From the NCBI GenBank assembly GCA_937910665.1, contig CALEPR010000154.1, forward strand, positions 1 through 64,000: a stretch of 64,000 bases of DNA, in the 5' to 3' direction. Numbering within the stretch: the stretch's first letter is position 1; every line of letters begins with the position of its first letter. The stretch is from an uncultured Selenomonadales bacterium. Lineage in GTDB: Bacteria; Bacillota; Negativicutes; Selenomonadales; Selenomonadaceae. Below are positions 6,781-13,998 of this stretch, piece after piece. The notes under the pieces are model-generated. The model made no database searches. It saw only the letters and a program-made list of their open reading frames with translations, and had not been told where the DNA came from. A program made the translations under genes and the position numbers.

Positions 6781-7475
6781 AAACGCTGGCTGATTAAAGA
6801 AATTTGCGCGTAATCTTCAAGTAATTGTTTTGTGCCAGAGTAAATTTGTTTGTAAGATTCATTTTTGGCGGCACGACCTTTAATTGAGCAAGTTGCGATG
6901 TCTTGAAGTTTGTCTACCTCGTACAGTTGAGAAATTGACAACTCGTCGCGACTTTTCGGATTGATGCCTGCCGCTTTATTTACCGCTCGCTGGTAATTTA
7001 TGTAGAAAAATTTATCATCAGTAGTCGAGCCTTGTTCGCGAGCCAAAGGAATTAAATCTTGCTGAATAGCGGCGGTCAGTTTTTTGTTTGTCTTGATACC
7101 TGCACGGCGAATTTCCAGCCATTCCGCAGATTTTCTCTCGGCAAGGAGTTCAATCAAGGCATTTTCCATTCTGTTAAAGGCGGCAAAATATTTGCGTTTC
7201 CACTCACGAACTTTAACGCCGTTCATATTTCCGACGAGTTCGGTAAATCCGTCGCGATTCATCTCGTACATCGGATAAATTTTTCCGCGCTCATCTACGT
7301 AAGTTTTTTCGCAAAACTGAGGATCATATCCATCTTCAAGTTTCGTGGCGGAAATTTCCGCCGCCAAAAATCTGATTTTTTCAAGCACGTCTTTGTGCTG
7401 TTTCTCGAAAACTTCAGCGACTTTCAGCGAAGTGGTAATCGCATGTTCGTTCTGAATAAAAACAAGTTCATTCAT
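6771..7475 (-). CDS. Rha-family phage regulatory protein, copy 2
   Basis: The pRha domain is clear: MNELVFIQNEHAITTSLKVA, EKQHKDVLEKIRFLA, YPMYEMNRDGFTELVGNMNG and KVREWKRKYFAAFNRMENAL. The C-terminal half (LTAAIQQDLIPLAREQGSTT and so on) corresponds to the helical ORF6C-like domain of copy 1. It is a paralogue of 4218-4916, very similar at the start and diverged later. Both copies share the upstream sequence TTCATTTTAAATnTTCCTTTCT. It is 234 residues. Confidence 0.85.
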   Translation of the reverse strand: MNELVFIQNEHAITTSLKVAEVFEKQHKDVLEKIRFLAAEISATKLEDGYDPQFCEKTYVDERGKIYPMYEMNRDGFTELVGNMNGVKVREWKRKYFAAFNRMENALIELLAERKSAEWLEIRRAGIKTNKKLTAAIQQDLIPLAREQGSTTDDKFFYINYQRAVNKAAGINPKSRDELSISQLYEVDKLQDIATCSIKGRAAKNESYKQIYSGTKQLLEDYAQISLISQRFLN

Positions 7476-7493
7476 TTTAAATTTTCCTTTCTT

Positions 7494-7573
7494 CTGACAA
7501 TCCGCAGAGACTGTGAAATCTCCGTAAGGAACTTTTCAAAAATCTCAAAAAGCTATGGTGCTTCTTAACCAGC
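7494..7573 (+). pseudogene. relic of a plus-strand cargo cassette
   Basis: This 80-bp stretch begins with the boundary element (ACAATCCGCAGAGA) and ends with TTTCAAAAATCTCAAAAAGC followed by TATGG. That end nearly matches the last 26 bp of the TIR-like gene at 6513-6538, and the following CAGCT also matches. The interior of a cargo gene seems to be deleted, leaving only leader start and 3' end. Confidence 0.5.
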
Positions 7574-8002
7574 TTTCAAAATTTTCATAAGTTCCAAACT
7601 GTCTCCGACTTGGAAGTTGTGCGCGATTATCAAAATTGCCTTGTTCAGAGTTGGCTCGCTGATTTCTTTGCCGGTGAAATACTTATATGCGTCGCAAAAA
7701 GTACTCAGCATATTGGCGCGGCATTGGTCGAGGTTATCGCCTTGAATATCCATTCCGAAAATACTGCTCAAAATTATTAGTGCGTTCTTCTCGTTCAGCT
7801 TGTCGACGCTGTAAAACATCTTTAAAACCAGTTCGGCACACGGAAATTGCCCTTCACCGACGCACGGATCGAAAAACATCTTTTTCATATCCGGCAAGTA
7901 TTTGTTCACGTTCATTATCATATAGAATACAACACCGGGCGGCGTGAAAACTTCGCCTTTCAGCCTCTTGCGCTCGTCAGACTTCGTGCCGTATGTCATC
8001 AT
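7565..8002 (-). CDS. N-terminal half of an N6-adenine DNA methyltransferase (likely truncated)
   Basis: The start at 8002 follows GAGGAGCGGC. The 145 residues carry the N6_Mtase opening: GEVFTPPGVVFYM, then SAM motif I as FFDPCVGEGQF, then FGMDIQGDNLDQCRANM. The protein ends before any NPPY catalytic motif, so it should bind SAM but not methylate alone. The stop codon lies inside sequence shared with the end of short gene C, which suggests truncation by recombination. A free-standing SAM-binding regulator is the alternative. Confidence 0.7.
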   Translation of the reverse strand: MMTYGTKSDERKRLKGEVFTPPGVVFYMIMNVNKYLPDMKKMFFDPCVGEGQFPCAELVLKMFYSVDKLNEKNALIILSSIFGMDIQGDNLDQCRANMLSTFCDAYKYFTGKEISEPTLNKAILIIAHNFQVGDSLELMKILKAG

Positions 8003-8453
8003 AAGAATGCCGCTCCTCGATAAACGCAATCATCGCGGGTGTAAAGTTGTACCTACGATAAAATTGTGCGTCCAATTCCTCAACGCTTGTCGAAAAATCA
8101 ACGCCTGTCCTGTAAGTATCGTGGTGAAAATCTTCGGTTTCGACAAAATGATTGGCGGAATGTATCGGCTCAAATTTTGCCTGTTTCATCAGTTCAAGCA
8201 TAAAACGAAAAAATCTTGTCCGCGTAAACTTCATCATTTGTTCAACTGCTTCAGGTCGCAGTTTGGTCGCATTTTGAATGCCTTCGCGATTGATTCTCGC
8301 GCCGCCAATAAGCAGATATTTCTTCGGCTCATTGAATCTAATTCGGTAAGTGTCATCGTGTACGTTGAACAAGCCGATAACTTCCGCGTCAAGAACTTTT
8401 GCGCCGTCTTCCGTATAAATTACCGCTTTGCCGTTTGGTGTAATCTTTCGCAT
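7977..8453 (-). CDS. hypothetical early phage protein
   Basis: The ATG at 8453 follows TTGGAGACAAAA. The 158-residue product is not recognised. The N-terminal half is beta-rich (KAVIYTEDGAKVLDAEVIGL) and the middle is helical and basic (KFTRTRFFRFMLELMKQAK). It overlaps the methyltransferase fragment start by 26 nt, so the two are probably translationally coupled. It belongs to the leftward early operon. Confidence 0.65.
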   Translation of the reverse strand: MRKITPNGKAVIYTEDGAKVLDAEVIGLFNVHDDTYRIRFNEPKKYLLIGGARINREGIQNATKLRPEAVEQMMKFTRTRFFRFMLELMKQAKFEPIHSANHFVETEDFHHDTYRTGVDFSTSVEELDAQFYRRYNFTPAMIAFIEERHSYDDIRHEV

Positions 8454-8469
8454 TTTTGTCTCCAATCTG

Positions 8470-8781
8470 CTAACTTTTTAAATCAGCGTGCCAAAAATCA
8501 ATTTTTTCAGTCGGCAAAATTTCTGCCAGCGTCACGCCGAAATCGTTGCACATATCAAGCTGAAAAAATTTTTCACCTCTGCGGAGAATCAGCATTAAAC
8601 AGTTGTCCGTAAAATACACGCCTTCGAGAACGGAATTTTCAAGAATCAATCGCGCTTGTGCGTTGAACATCAATCTTGAAAGTTTATTTTTAAGCGTATC
8701 TCTCGGCACTTGGAACAGAATATTTTCCGGCGTGTTGTCATCGATATTGGCGACAAATTCTTTGTGCGTCGTTGCTCTCAC
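8470..8781 (-). CDS. hypothetical early phage protein
   Basis: About 103 residues from a GTG at 8781, with a GAGGTGA just at the start, so the exact start is uncertain. The sequence is beta-rich, with ENILFQVPRDTLKNKLSRLM and ILRRGEKFFQLDMCNDFGVT. No family is recognised. It is 17 nt upstream of the next gene in the same operon. Confidence 0.6.
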   Translation of the reverse strand: MRATTHKEFVANIDDNTPENILFQVPRDTLKNKLSRLMFNAQARLILENSVLEGVYFTDNCLMLILRRGEKFFQLDMCNDFGVTLAEILPTEKIDFWHADLKS

Positions 8782-8829
8782 CTCGATTTTCTTTTATAAA
8801 TATCGCGCCTCACTACAGCCGCCTTTTTC

Positions 8830-8889
8830 AATGAGGAATGTGGAAGGTGAAATGTTTAATTCCTCATTCCTCACTCCCCATTCCTCATT
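8830..8889. repeat. ATTCCTCATT repeats and inverted repeat
   Basis: ATTCCTCATT occurs at 8859-8868 and 8880-8889, and its exact inverse AATGAGGAAT at 8830-8839. The 10-bp inverted repeat could fold with a 19-nt loop. The right part codes for the C-terminus of the gene at 8871-9158, suggesting that a small repeat element entered the gene end. Confidence 0.55.
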
Positions 8890-9158
8890 ATTTCCGTCTT
8901 TGCCATACTCGCGATAACGCTCTGTAAGGATTTCTCTTGCTTGCAGTTGCAAGGCATTTCGGATTTCTTCGGCGCGTCTGACGGCTCGAAAACTTTCTTA
9001 ATTTCGTCGTCAATTTTCGCGTTGAGTGCCGTAAAAAATTCATCCACAGTATCGGCAATAATGTCGTTGATTTCCACCCGAACACCCATCAATTTTCTTG
9101 CGTCCGACAAAACTTGCAACTCATTAAGCAACCGTACGCTGTCTTTCGCTTTGTCCAA
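8871..9158 (-). CDS. hypothetical protein with Cys motif
   Basis: A TTG at 9158 sits 8 nt after AAGGAG; a GTG at 9167 overlaps the ribosome site and is less likely. The 95-residue product has a helical first half (KDSVRLLNELQVLSDARKLM) and a DEFFTALNAKIDDEIKKVF helix, then MPCNCKQEK. The C-terminus runs into a short repeat (8830-8889) and may be altered. No family is recognised. Confidence 0.55.
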   Translation of the reverse strand: MDKAKDSVRLLNELQVLSDARKLMGVRVEINDIIADTVDEFFTALNAKIDDEIKKVFEPSDAPKKSEMPCNCKQEKSLQSVIASMAKTEIMRNGE

Positions 9159-9177
9159 AATAATCACTCCTTAGATT

Positions 9178-9462
9178 TTAATTGTTTTCGTTATTTAAAG
9201 CTTCACGCAAAACTTCAAGATAATCTTCGGCTTCCTCGTAAGTAGGAAATTCAGCGAGAATCAATTTTTCGTATTTTTCGCCATCATCAACTCTGGCAAG
9301 GTTCATTTCAACCGCATCGACACAGACCTCGACAGAATGTTCTCCGTCAATATCAAGCGGTTCGCAGTAGATTTCCTTTATAAAATTTGAGTTTATAATC
9401 CTGTGGTATGCGCCTTCACTGCTGATGGCACCTACAGTATCCGAATAGCATTTAAGCCACAT
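9178..9462 (-). CDS. small acidic hypothetical protein
   Basis: These 94 residues are acidic (YEEAEDYLEVLREALNNENN at the end) and begin MWLKCYSDTVGAISSEGAYH. They look like a small folded beta-alpha domain. No family is recognised. It lies 16 nt downstream of ssb in the early operon, where small replication accessory genes are common. Confidence 0.6.
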   Translation of the reverse strand: MWLKCYSDTVGAISSEGAYHRIINSNFIKEIYCEPLDIDGEHSVEVCVDAVEMNLARVDDGEKYEKLILAEFPTYEEAEDYLEVLREALNNENN

Positions 9463-9478
9463 TCACGCTCTCCCCCCA

Positions 9479-9859
9479 TCAGAACGGCATATCGTCATCG
9501 TTGACAGGCTCGCCGTCAAACTCACCTTTCGGCTCATCGGATTTTTTCTCTGACTTGCCACCTGCAAATTCAACATTTTCAACAATAATTTTTTCCGCGT
9601 AATGTTTCACTCCGTCTTTTTCGTAAACATTATTTTGCAGTCGTCCTTCGATTAAAACCTTACTGCCTTTCGCAAGATACCTGTCAAAAAATTCTGCCGT
9701 TTTCTCCCACGCCTCAATGTTGAAAAAATCGGTAGCGTCTTTGTCTTTTGAAAACGGACGACGCACCGCGATACTCGTACGCATTACAGCTTTTCCGCTC
9801 TGCGTGTAACGAATTTTGGGAGCTTTTGCCAAATGTCCGCTGATAAATATTTTATTCAC
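9479..9859 (-). CDS. ssb: single-stranded DNA-binding protein
   Basis: This 126-residue OB-fold SSB coats single-stranded DNA during phage replication. It shows the family opening (NKIFISGHLAKAPKIRYTQS), the VMRTSIAVRRPF strand, FFNIEAWEKTAEF, KGSKVLIEGRLQNNVYEKDG and an acidic tail ending DDDMPF, the usual protein-interaction tip. The start is GTG at 9859, right after GAGGTGAGA. It lies next to a nuclease-like gene and a methyltransferase in the early operon. Confidence 0.95.
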   Translation of the reverse strand: MNKIFISGHLAKAPKIRYTQSGKAVMRTSIAVRRPFSKDKDATDFFNIEAWEKTAEFFDRYLAKGSKVLIEGRLQNNVYEKDGVKHYAEKIIVENVEFAGGKSEKKSDEPKGEFDGEPVNDDDMPF

Positions 9860-9868
9860 TCTCTCACC

Positions 9869-10324
9869 TCAAAATCCGAGTATTAACTGTTCGGGTTTAT
9901 TTTTTCTGCCTGTGCTGTTAATCGCGTTCAAAACGTCTGACGAAACCAAATTTACATCGCGGATTCGATAGAGCAAGGCAACAAATTCGCTTTCCGTCAT
10001 CTCGATTCTACTCGGTAGAAACTCATTCGCGTTTTCATTCACCGGTACGACGTTAAATCTCGAAAAGTCACTCGCATATCTCGCAGCTATCACCGGAATT
10101 TGTGCGCGGTCTCCGAGTTTTCTCAAAACTTGATATTGCGATGCAGATAATTTTTGCGGCGGCGCGTGTTCGTTTTTGTATTCAATTATCGCTCGCGGCG
10201 TGTTGTAGTTGTATTCGACGAGTAAAAAATCGATGTCGGTAGCCGAGCAAGTCACGCCCCAAAGTCTGTGTCGCCGTGAAATTCCTTCGTCACGCCAGCC
10301 CGTTCTTTCTTGCCGAACTTCCAT
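9869..10324 (-). CDS. PD-(D/E)XK-like nuclease candidate
   Basis: The 151-residue protein contains ATDIDFLLVEYN followed by RAIIEYKNE, giving D32, E48 and K50 in the pattern of PD-(D/E)XK nucleases. Opening residues GWRDEGISRRHRLWGVTCSA fit the VRR-NUC or Holliday-resolvase-like layout, where W-R-hydrophobic patches precede the catalytic strand. The start overlaps the preceding methyltransferase gene by 35 nt, which implies coupled translation. It could be a repair or recombination nuclease, or a partner of the methyltransferase. Confidence 0.6.
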   Translation of the reverse strand: MEVRQERTGWRDEGISRRHRLWGVTCSATDIDFLLVEYNYNTPRAIIEYKNEHAPPQKLSASQYQVLRKLGDRAQIPVIAARYASDFSRFNVVPVNENANEFLPSRIEMTESEFVALLYRIRDVNLVSSDVLNAINSTGRKNKPEQLILGF

Positions 10325-11702
10325 AACTCTCCTTCACCCGCTCCAACGTCGTATCCAAACATTTTTGCTCAATATCCGCGCCGATAAACTTTCTACCCGA
10401 TAGAATAGCTGTAATGCCTGTCGTTCCGCCGCCTAAAAACGGGTCTAAAACCACGTCATTCGGATTTGTCAGCCTTTCAACAATCTCTTGCATTCCGCCG
10501 ACCGACTGTCCCCACTGATGAAATTTTTTGTCGTTGCCCGGACTTTGCATAACGTCATTGCCGTTCCAATCGCCGTTGTACTCGCCTTTAACAAACCACA
10601 GCAACGGTTTCCAAAAAGTATTTGTTCGCTTTTGCCAAAGTTGCGGCGACTGTCCGGGTGTCAAATAACACATACACCAGTGATAATTCATCGACTTGGA
10701 AAGTTCTTTGACGATTTCCGGCAGATAAGATTGTCCGACCATACAGACGAGTGAGCCGCCGTCTTTCAAAACTCGCGCTGCCACCTTCGACAATTCGCCG
10801 TAAAGCGGAATATATTCACGCGGATATGGCGGGTCCGTGATTATGAAATCAATGCTGTTGTCATCAATCTGCGGCAATCCGTCTCGAATGTCAGCTTGAA
10901 AAAGTTTGCAAGCGTCGGCTGGCAATTCTTCAGGCAAAATGTACTGCTTGCGCTCCAGTCGCTCATTCGTTTTCTTCAGCTTTTCAACATTTTTCATAGC
11001 CTTGTCGAGTTGAGTTTGAAGGTCATCGACTTTGGCAACCGCCGCCGATAATTCCGATTTTGTGTTCACATAGTCGTCAGGAATTTTTTCAATAATTTTT
11101 TCGACAACTGTCGGCTCTTGATTTTTAAGCTGTTGCTCCAATGAATTTTTCTCGATAATCAGCGCGTCAACCGCTTTTCGCGTATCATTGATTGCGTTAT
11201 TCAAACTGCCGCGAATTTTTTCAAGCCGTTCATTTTCAGACTTCAAATTTTCGTTGTCGTGAAAAAGATTTTCGACTTCAGATTTTTTCTGCTCATAATC
11301 GGTTTTCCACTTAGCAACTTCATCGCGTAAATTTTTCACCGTCATTTCCTCAACCGGTGTGCCTTCCGCCGCTTTTTCCGCGATAAATTTTTCTTCCTCA
11401 CCCGCCGGCAGTGCAAGCATTGTTATTAACTGCGTCTGATTCAAATTCGCATTTAAATGCGAATTTCCAAAACGCTCGGCAACTGCCATAAAATTGTTTG
11501 CCATTCGCTGTTTCAAATTAAAATTGTCTTCAAGCCAATTGGCCCATTCGCCGTGTCCGACTTGCTCTTTCGCTTCAATCAGCAAACGCCCGATTTCTAC
11601 CGCGTGTCCCGCCATTTGCTCCAAGTGAAATTTGATTTCCACTTTCAACTCCGCCAAAGATTTTTGCGGCAGATTATTTTCCGCCTTGATTAAATCCGTC
11701 AC
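10290..11702 (-). CDS. DUF3102-coiled coil-DNA methyltransferase fusion
   Basis: The 470-residue protein has three parts. Residues 1-100 match a DUF3102-type phage domain (HLEQMAGHAVEIGRLLIEAK, GHGEWANWLEDNF). Residues 110-260 are a long coiled coil. Residues 265-470 are a beta-class amino-methyltransferase with IDFIITDPPYP as catalytic motif IV and VLDPFLGGGTTG as SAM motif I, in circularly permuted order. It probably methylates adenine or cytosine amino groups in phage DNA. It starts at GTG 11702, directly after the stop of the upstream gene. Confidence 0.85.
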   Translation of the reverse strand: MTDLIKAENNLPQKSLAELKVEIKFHLEQMAGHAVEIGRLLIEAKEQVGHGEWANWLEDNFNLKQRMANNFMAVAERFGNSHLNANLNQTQLITMLALPAGEEEKFIAEKAAEGTPVEEMTVKNLRDEVAKWKTDYEQKKSEVENLFHDNENLKSENERLEKIRGSLNNAINDTRKAVDALIIEKNSLEQQLKNQEPTVVEKIIEKIPDDYVNTKSELSAAVAKVDDLQTQLDKAMKNVEKLKKTNERLERKQYILPEELPADACKLFQADIRDGLPQIDDNSIDFIITDPPYPREYIPLYGELSKVAARVLKDGGSLVCMVGQSYLPEIVKELSKSMNYHWCMCYLTPGQSPQLWQKRTNTFWKPLLWFVKGEYNGDWNGNDVMQSPGNDKKFHQWGQSVGGMQEIVERLTNPNDVVLDPFLGGGTTGITAILSGRKFIGADIEQKCLDTTLERVKESYGSSARKNGLA

Positions 11703-11945
11703 TTATAATTCCGCTCCTAACGATTTTGCCGTCTTGAAAATATCTTCAGCCGTACAGCCCGTGTACTCCATAAAAAGTTTCGGACTGATGTGGTAAGAAT
11801 AGGTGGCGTGCCTTTTGTTCGGATTACTCGACACTGCAGAGCCAAAATTCAATCTGCCGTAGCGAAGTCCGCAACGTACAAACATTTCTGATTTGCCAAG
11901 AATCGCCGCCGCCACTTTCACCGGCACTTTTTTGAGTTCCGTCAA
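11703..11945 (-). CDS. small DNA-binding protein, excisionase-like
   Basis: The 80-residue protein has a helix-turn-helix-like segment PVKVAAAILGKSEMFVRCGL followed by a short wing RLNFGSAVSSNPNKRHATYS, resembling MerR-type phage excisionase or Gp33-like proteins. A TTG start follows GGAGTAGTTAAG. The gene at 12067-12378 has the almost identical GGAGCAGTTAAG-TTG-ACGG start. It is the first of the tight leftward series ending with ssb. Confidence 0.6.
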   Translation of the reverse strand: MTELKKVPVKVAAAILGKSEMFVRCGLRYGRLNFGSAVSSNPNKRHATYSYHISPKLFMEYTGCTAEDIFKTAKSLGAEL

Positions 11946-12066
11946 CTTAACTACTCCTTTGTGTGATAGATCTCAGAAAAATTTTTGAGAGAGATTAGCG
12001 TATCAACGCAACGATTGAGAATTATCTGTTCAAGTGCCTTATCTCGAAGCCTAAAAATTTTTCGCG

Positions 12067-12378
12067 TTAATTTTTGAAGGAGTTGTGATTGCAACTCTTT
12101 TTTTTTGCGTAAAACTGCAAGTCACGATTAAGTTTGTCCAACGCCATTTCTTTTTTTGCAATAGCGGTGCAATCTTTTTCACTTGAAATTTTTCTGCCTG
12201 TGGCAATCAAAAAAGATGCTTTGCTGTACACCGCGTGATTGAGCATTACCGATTCAATGATTAAATCCAGTACGTCGTCGCCAAAATCATCGCCAATCGG
12301 TGTGAGTTCGGCAACAATCTCCGCTACGATTGGATTTTCTGTCGTATTAGCATTAATTTTGCTTATAATACCCGTCAA
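12067..12378 (-). CDS. small hypothetical protein
   Basis: A 103-residue, largely helical protein (AEIVAELTPIGDDFGDDVLD, KEMALDKLNRDLQFYAKKKS). A TTG start follows GGAGCAGTTAAG. No family is recognised. About 120 bp without a gene separate it from the next gene downstream. Confidence 0.55.
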   Translation of the reverse strand: MTGIISKINANTTENPIVAEIVAELTPIGDDFGDDVLDLIIESVMLNHAVYSKASFLIATGRKISSEKDCTAIAKKEMALDKLNRDLQFYAKKKSCNHNSFKN

Positions 12379-12390
12379 CTTAACTGCTCC

Positions 12391-12576
12391 TTACATCTTG
12401 ACTTTAATGCGAACTTCGCGAGTGCCTTCGTGTACTGACAAAATTTTTGCTACCACGCCGTTAATCTCGTCAATCGATGAAGCTGAGCCGTCAATCTCAA
12501 AGTCAATACTTGACTTCGGGCTAATACTCAAACTTGCGTCAATCAGCTTGTCCACAATTTCCTCTCTTGAAATCAT
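12391..12576 (-). CDS. small hypothetical protein
   Basis: A 61-residue protein, MISREEIVDKLIDASLSISP to REVRIKVKM, acidic at first and basic at the end. Its ATG overlaps the stop of the ribbon-helix-helix gene by 3 nt, so the two are coupled. Function is unknown. Confidence 0.55.
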   Translation of the reverse strand: MISREEIVDKLIDASLSISPKSSIDFEIDGSASSIDEINGVVAKILSVHEGTREVRIKVKM

Positions 12577-12752
12577 TCTCTCACCTGTTGCCTTTCGTTT
12601 TTGTCTGCCGAAAATTCTTTATGAAGAATGTTTAAAATGACTGCGTTTTTTGAAATGCCTATCGTTTCAGCACGTTCAACCAATTTTTCATTTACGGCAG
12701 GTGGTATCCTTATCGAAAAAACATTTTTTGGTTTCTTAAATTCTGCGCTCAT
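12573..12752 (-). CDS. ribbon-helix-helix (Arc/CopG-like) regulator
   Basis: This 59-residue gene is read from an ATG at 12752 after GAGGTGAGAG. KKPKNVFSIRIPPAVNEKLV is the beta strand and first helix, and RAETIGISKNAVILNILHKE completes an RHH fold. It diverges from another RHH gene at 12915 across a region with GGTATC inverted repeats, so it probably represses one or both promoters. It heads a leftward group that includes the 61-residue gene. Confidence 0.75.
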   Translation of the reverse strand: MSAEFKKPKNVFSIRIPPAVNEKLVERAETIGISKNAVILNILHKEFSADKNERQQVRE

Positions 12753-12784
12753 TCTCTCACCTCATTGTGTCTATTTGGTTGCGT

Positions 12785-12889
12785 AAGGTATCAAATATAT
12801 CCGATAAGATACCTTAAATAGTGAAAATTGTCAATAAGCACTCCTTGATTTTGACGATTCTTTTTTGTATAATCTTGGTATCATATCGG
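12785..12889. promoter_or_regulatory. divergent promoter region with GGTATC operators
   Basis: A perfect inverted repeat AAGGTATC (12785-12792) / GATACCTT (12808-12815) lies upstream of a plus-strand promoter with TTGATT (12845-12850), a 17-bp spacer and TATAAT (12868-12873). A further GGTATCATATCGG sits at the expected transcription start (from 12877). It is probably autoregulated by one of the two flanking ribbon-helix-helix proteins. Confidence 0.75.
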
Positions 12890-12914
12890 TGTTTGGTGAA
12901 AGGATGGACGCAAA

Positions 12915-13160
12915 ATGGCTACAAACAAGAAGGCTTTCACGATGAGATTGGACTGGCAGAATTACGAAAAATTTGTGGTGATTTCCAAAAAAAACCGACG
13001 TTCAATGGCTGCCGAACTTGAATTACTGGTTGAACAGTACATTTCAAATTACGAATTGCAGAATGGTCAAATTCTCTTGGCTGTAGACGAAACTCAGAAA
13101 AACAGTGCTGTCGTCAATAATCAGTTCGGAGACCACAATCTGCAGGTTACGACGATTTGA
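12915..13160 (+). CDS. Arc-type ribbon-helix-helix regulator
   Basis: The 81-residue protein begins ATNKKAFTMRLDWQNYEKFV, then KKNRRSMAAELELLVEQYIS, which matches Arc-like DNA-binding RHH domains. The tail of about 30 residues (VVNNQFGDHNLQVTTI) may be an oligomerisation strand. The ATG at 12915 follows GGTGAAAGGATGG. A consensus promoter with a GGTATC operator lies just upstream. Confidence 0.8.
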   Translation: MATNKKAFTMRLDWQNYEKFVVISKKNRRSMAAELELLVEQYISNYELQNGQILLAVDETQKNSAVVNNQFGDHNLQVTTI

Positions 13161-13216
13161 GGAAAATTTTCAAATTTGCCTTCGTTGGTTTATAATACCG
13201 GCGGAGGTGTTTTTTT

Positions 13217-13384
13217 ATGAAAGACGTTGATTTTGATAAAATCTGCCGTGATGTCCTTGACGCACTGAAAACCGAAAATCCTGACGAGAAAAAATCAAAT
13301 TTGGTTGAAGCCTTCCAAAAATCTACCGTCTACATTTGTGCCGAAGTTCTCAAACGTTATCACGCCGCCTTAACCGGAAATTAA
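13217..13384 (+). CDS. small hypothetical protein
   Basis: This 55-residue frame follows GGCGGAGGTG and a TATAAT at 13191-13196. The product is helical and acidic (KDVDFDKICRDVLDALKTEN) and ends AEVLKRYHAALTGN. It is convergent with the gene at 13381-13692, and the two stop codons share TTAA. Function is unknown. Confidence 0.6.
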   Translation: MKDVDFDKICRDVLDALKTENPDEKKSNLVEAFQKSTVYICAEVLKRYHAALTGN

Positions 13385-13692
13385 ACTTTCGGTTCTTCAA
13401 ATTTTTCGCCGAGATTTTTGGCTCTGATTTCTGCGACTTTATTTTCAAGTGCTTTGTCCATAACGGCTTTTAACTCTTCCGTGTTCGGAAATCTGGTATT
13501 GATTAAAACACTCATCAGCGTATTTACCGCCGTCGTCAAAAGTTCAATCTGATTATTGGTTTCCGCGCAGTATTTACCGACTACGCTTTTGACTGTCTCC
13601 TCTATGACCTTCGCGGTGTGTTCGTCCACTGCTTTTTTTGCAGTCTCCTCGATAAATTTTTCAAGTTCCGCATTAAATTCGTTCAAGTTCAT
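13381..13692 (-). CDS. helical hypothetical protein
   Basis: A 103-residue, nearly all-helical acidic protein (NEFNAELEKFIEETAKKAVD, then NQIELLTTAVNTLMSVLINT). The start at 13692 follows GGAGGAATG-like sequence. No family is recognised; a small structural or adaptor role would fit. It is convergent with the 55-residue gene. Confidence 0.6.
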   Translation of the reverse strand: MNLNEFNAELEKFIEETAKKAVDEHTAKVIEETVKSVVGKYCAETNNQIELLTTAVNTLMSVLINTRFPNTEELKAVMDKALENKVAEIRAKNLGEKFEEPKV

Positions 13693-13786
13693 TCCTCCAT
13701 ACGTTTAAAAATCTGTCCGCCGTACGAGCGGATATTTTTTATCTTAACAGTATAGTTATTTTTTATCACGTTTAAAAATAAAAAAA

Positions 13787-13984
13787 TCAACCGTAAACCA
13801 AATCATTTATGGAGCAATCAAGAATCTCGGTCAATTTTTCAATCATCTCTATTTTGGGTTTGTTTACTCCACGCTCCCACAAAGTAACAGTGGTTCGATT
13901 AACACCAAGCATTTCCGCTAACTGTTCTTGCGTAAGATTTTTTTTCTTGCGAAGTTCAGGTAAGCTACCAAAATATTTTTGCAC
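13787..13984 (-). CDS. XRE-family Cro-like regulator of the main immunity region
   Basis: The 65 residues are a single HTH_3 domain: KKNLTQEQLAEMLGVNRTTV, TLWERGVNKPKIEMIEKLTE, ILDCSINDLVYG. It is transcribed leftward from a perfect TTGACA-17-TATAAT promoter at 14054-14026 and faces the CI-like gene at 14140. Four related 15-bp operators lie between the two. By position it is the Cro-like partner that opens the early operon. Confidence 0.85.
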   Translation of the reverse strand: MQKYFGSLPELRKKKNLTQEQLAEMLGVNRTTVTLWERGVNKPKIEMIEKLTEILDCSINDLVYG

Positions 13985-13998
13985 TTTATCACCTTCTT

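Noticed and set aside
10290..11702. KorC or Sap-type partition function for the DUF3102 part
   Set aside because: The coiled coil and methyltransferase motifs are clear, and no partition partner or centromere-like repeats lie nearby.
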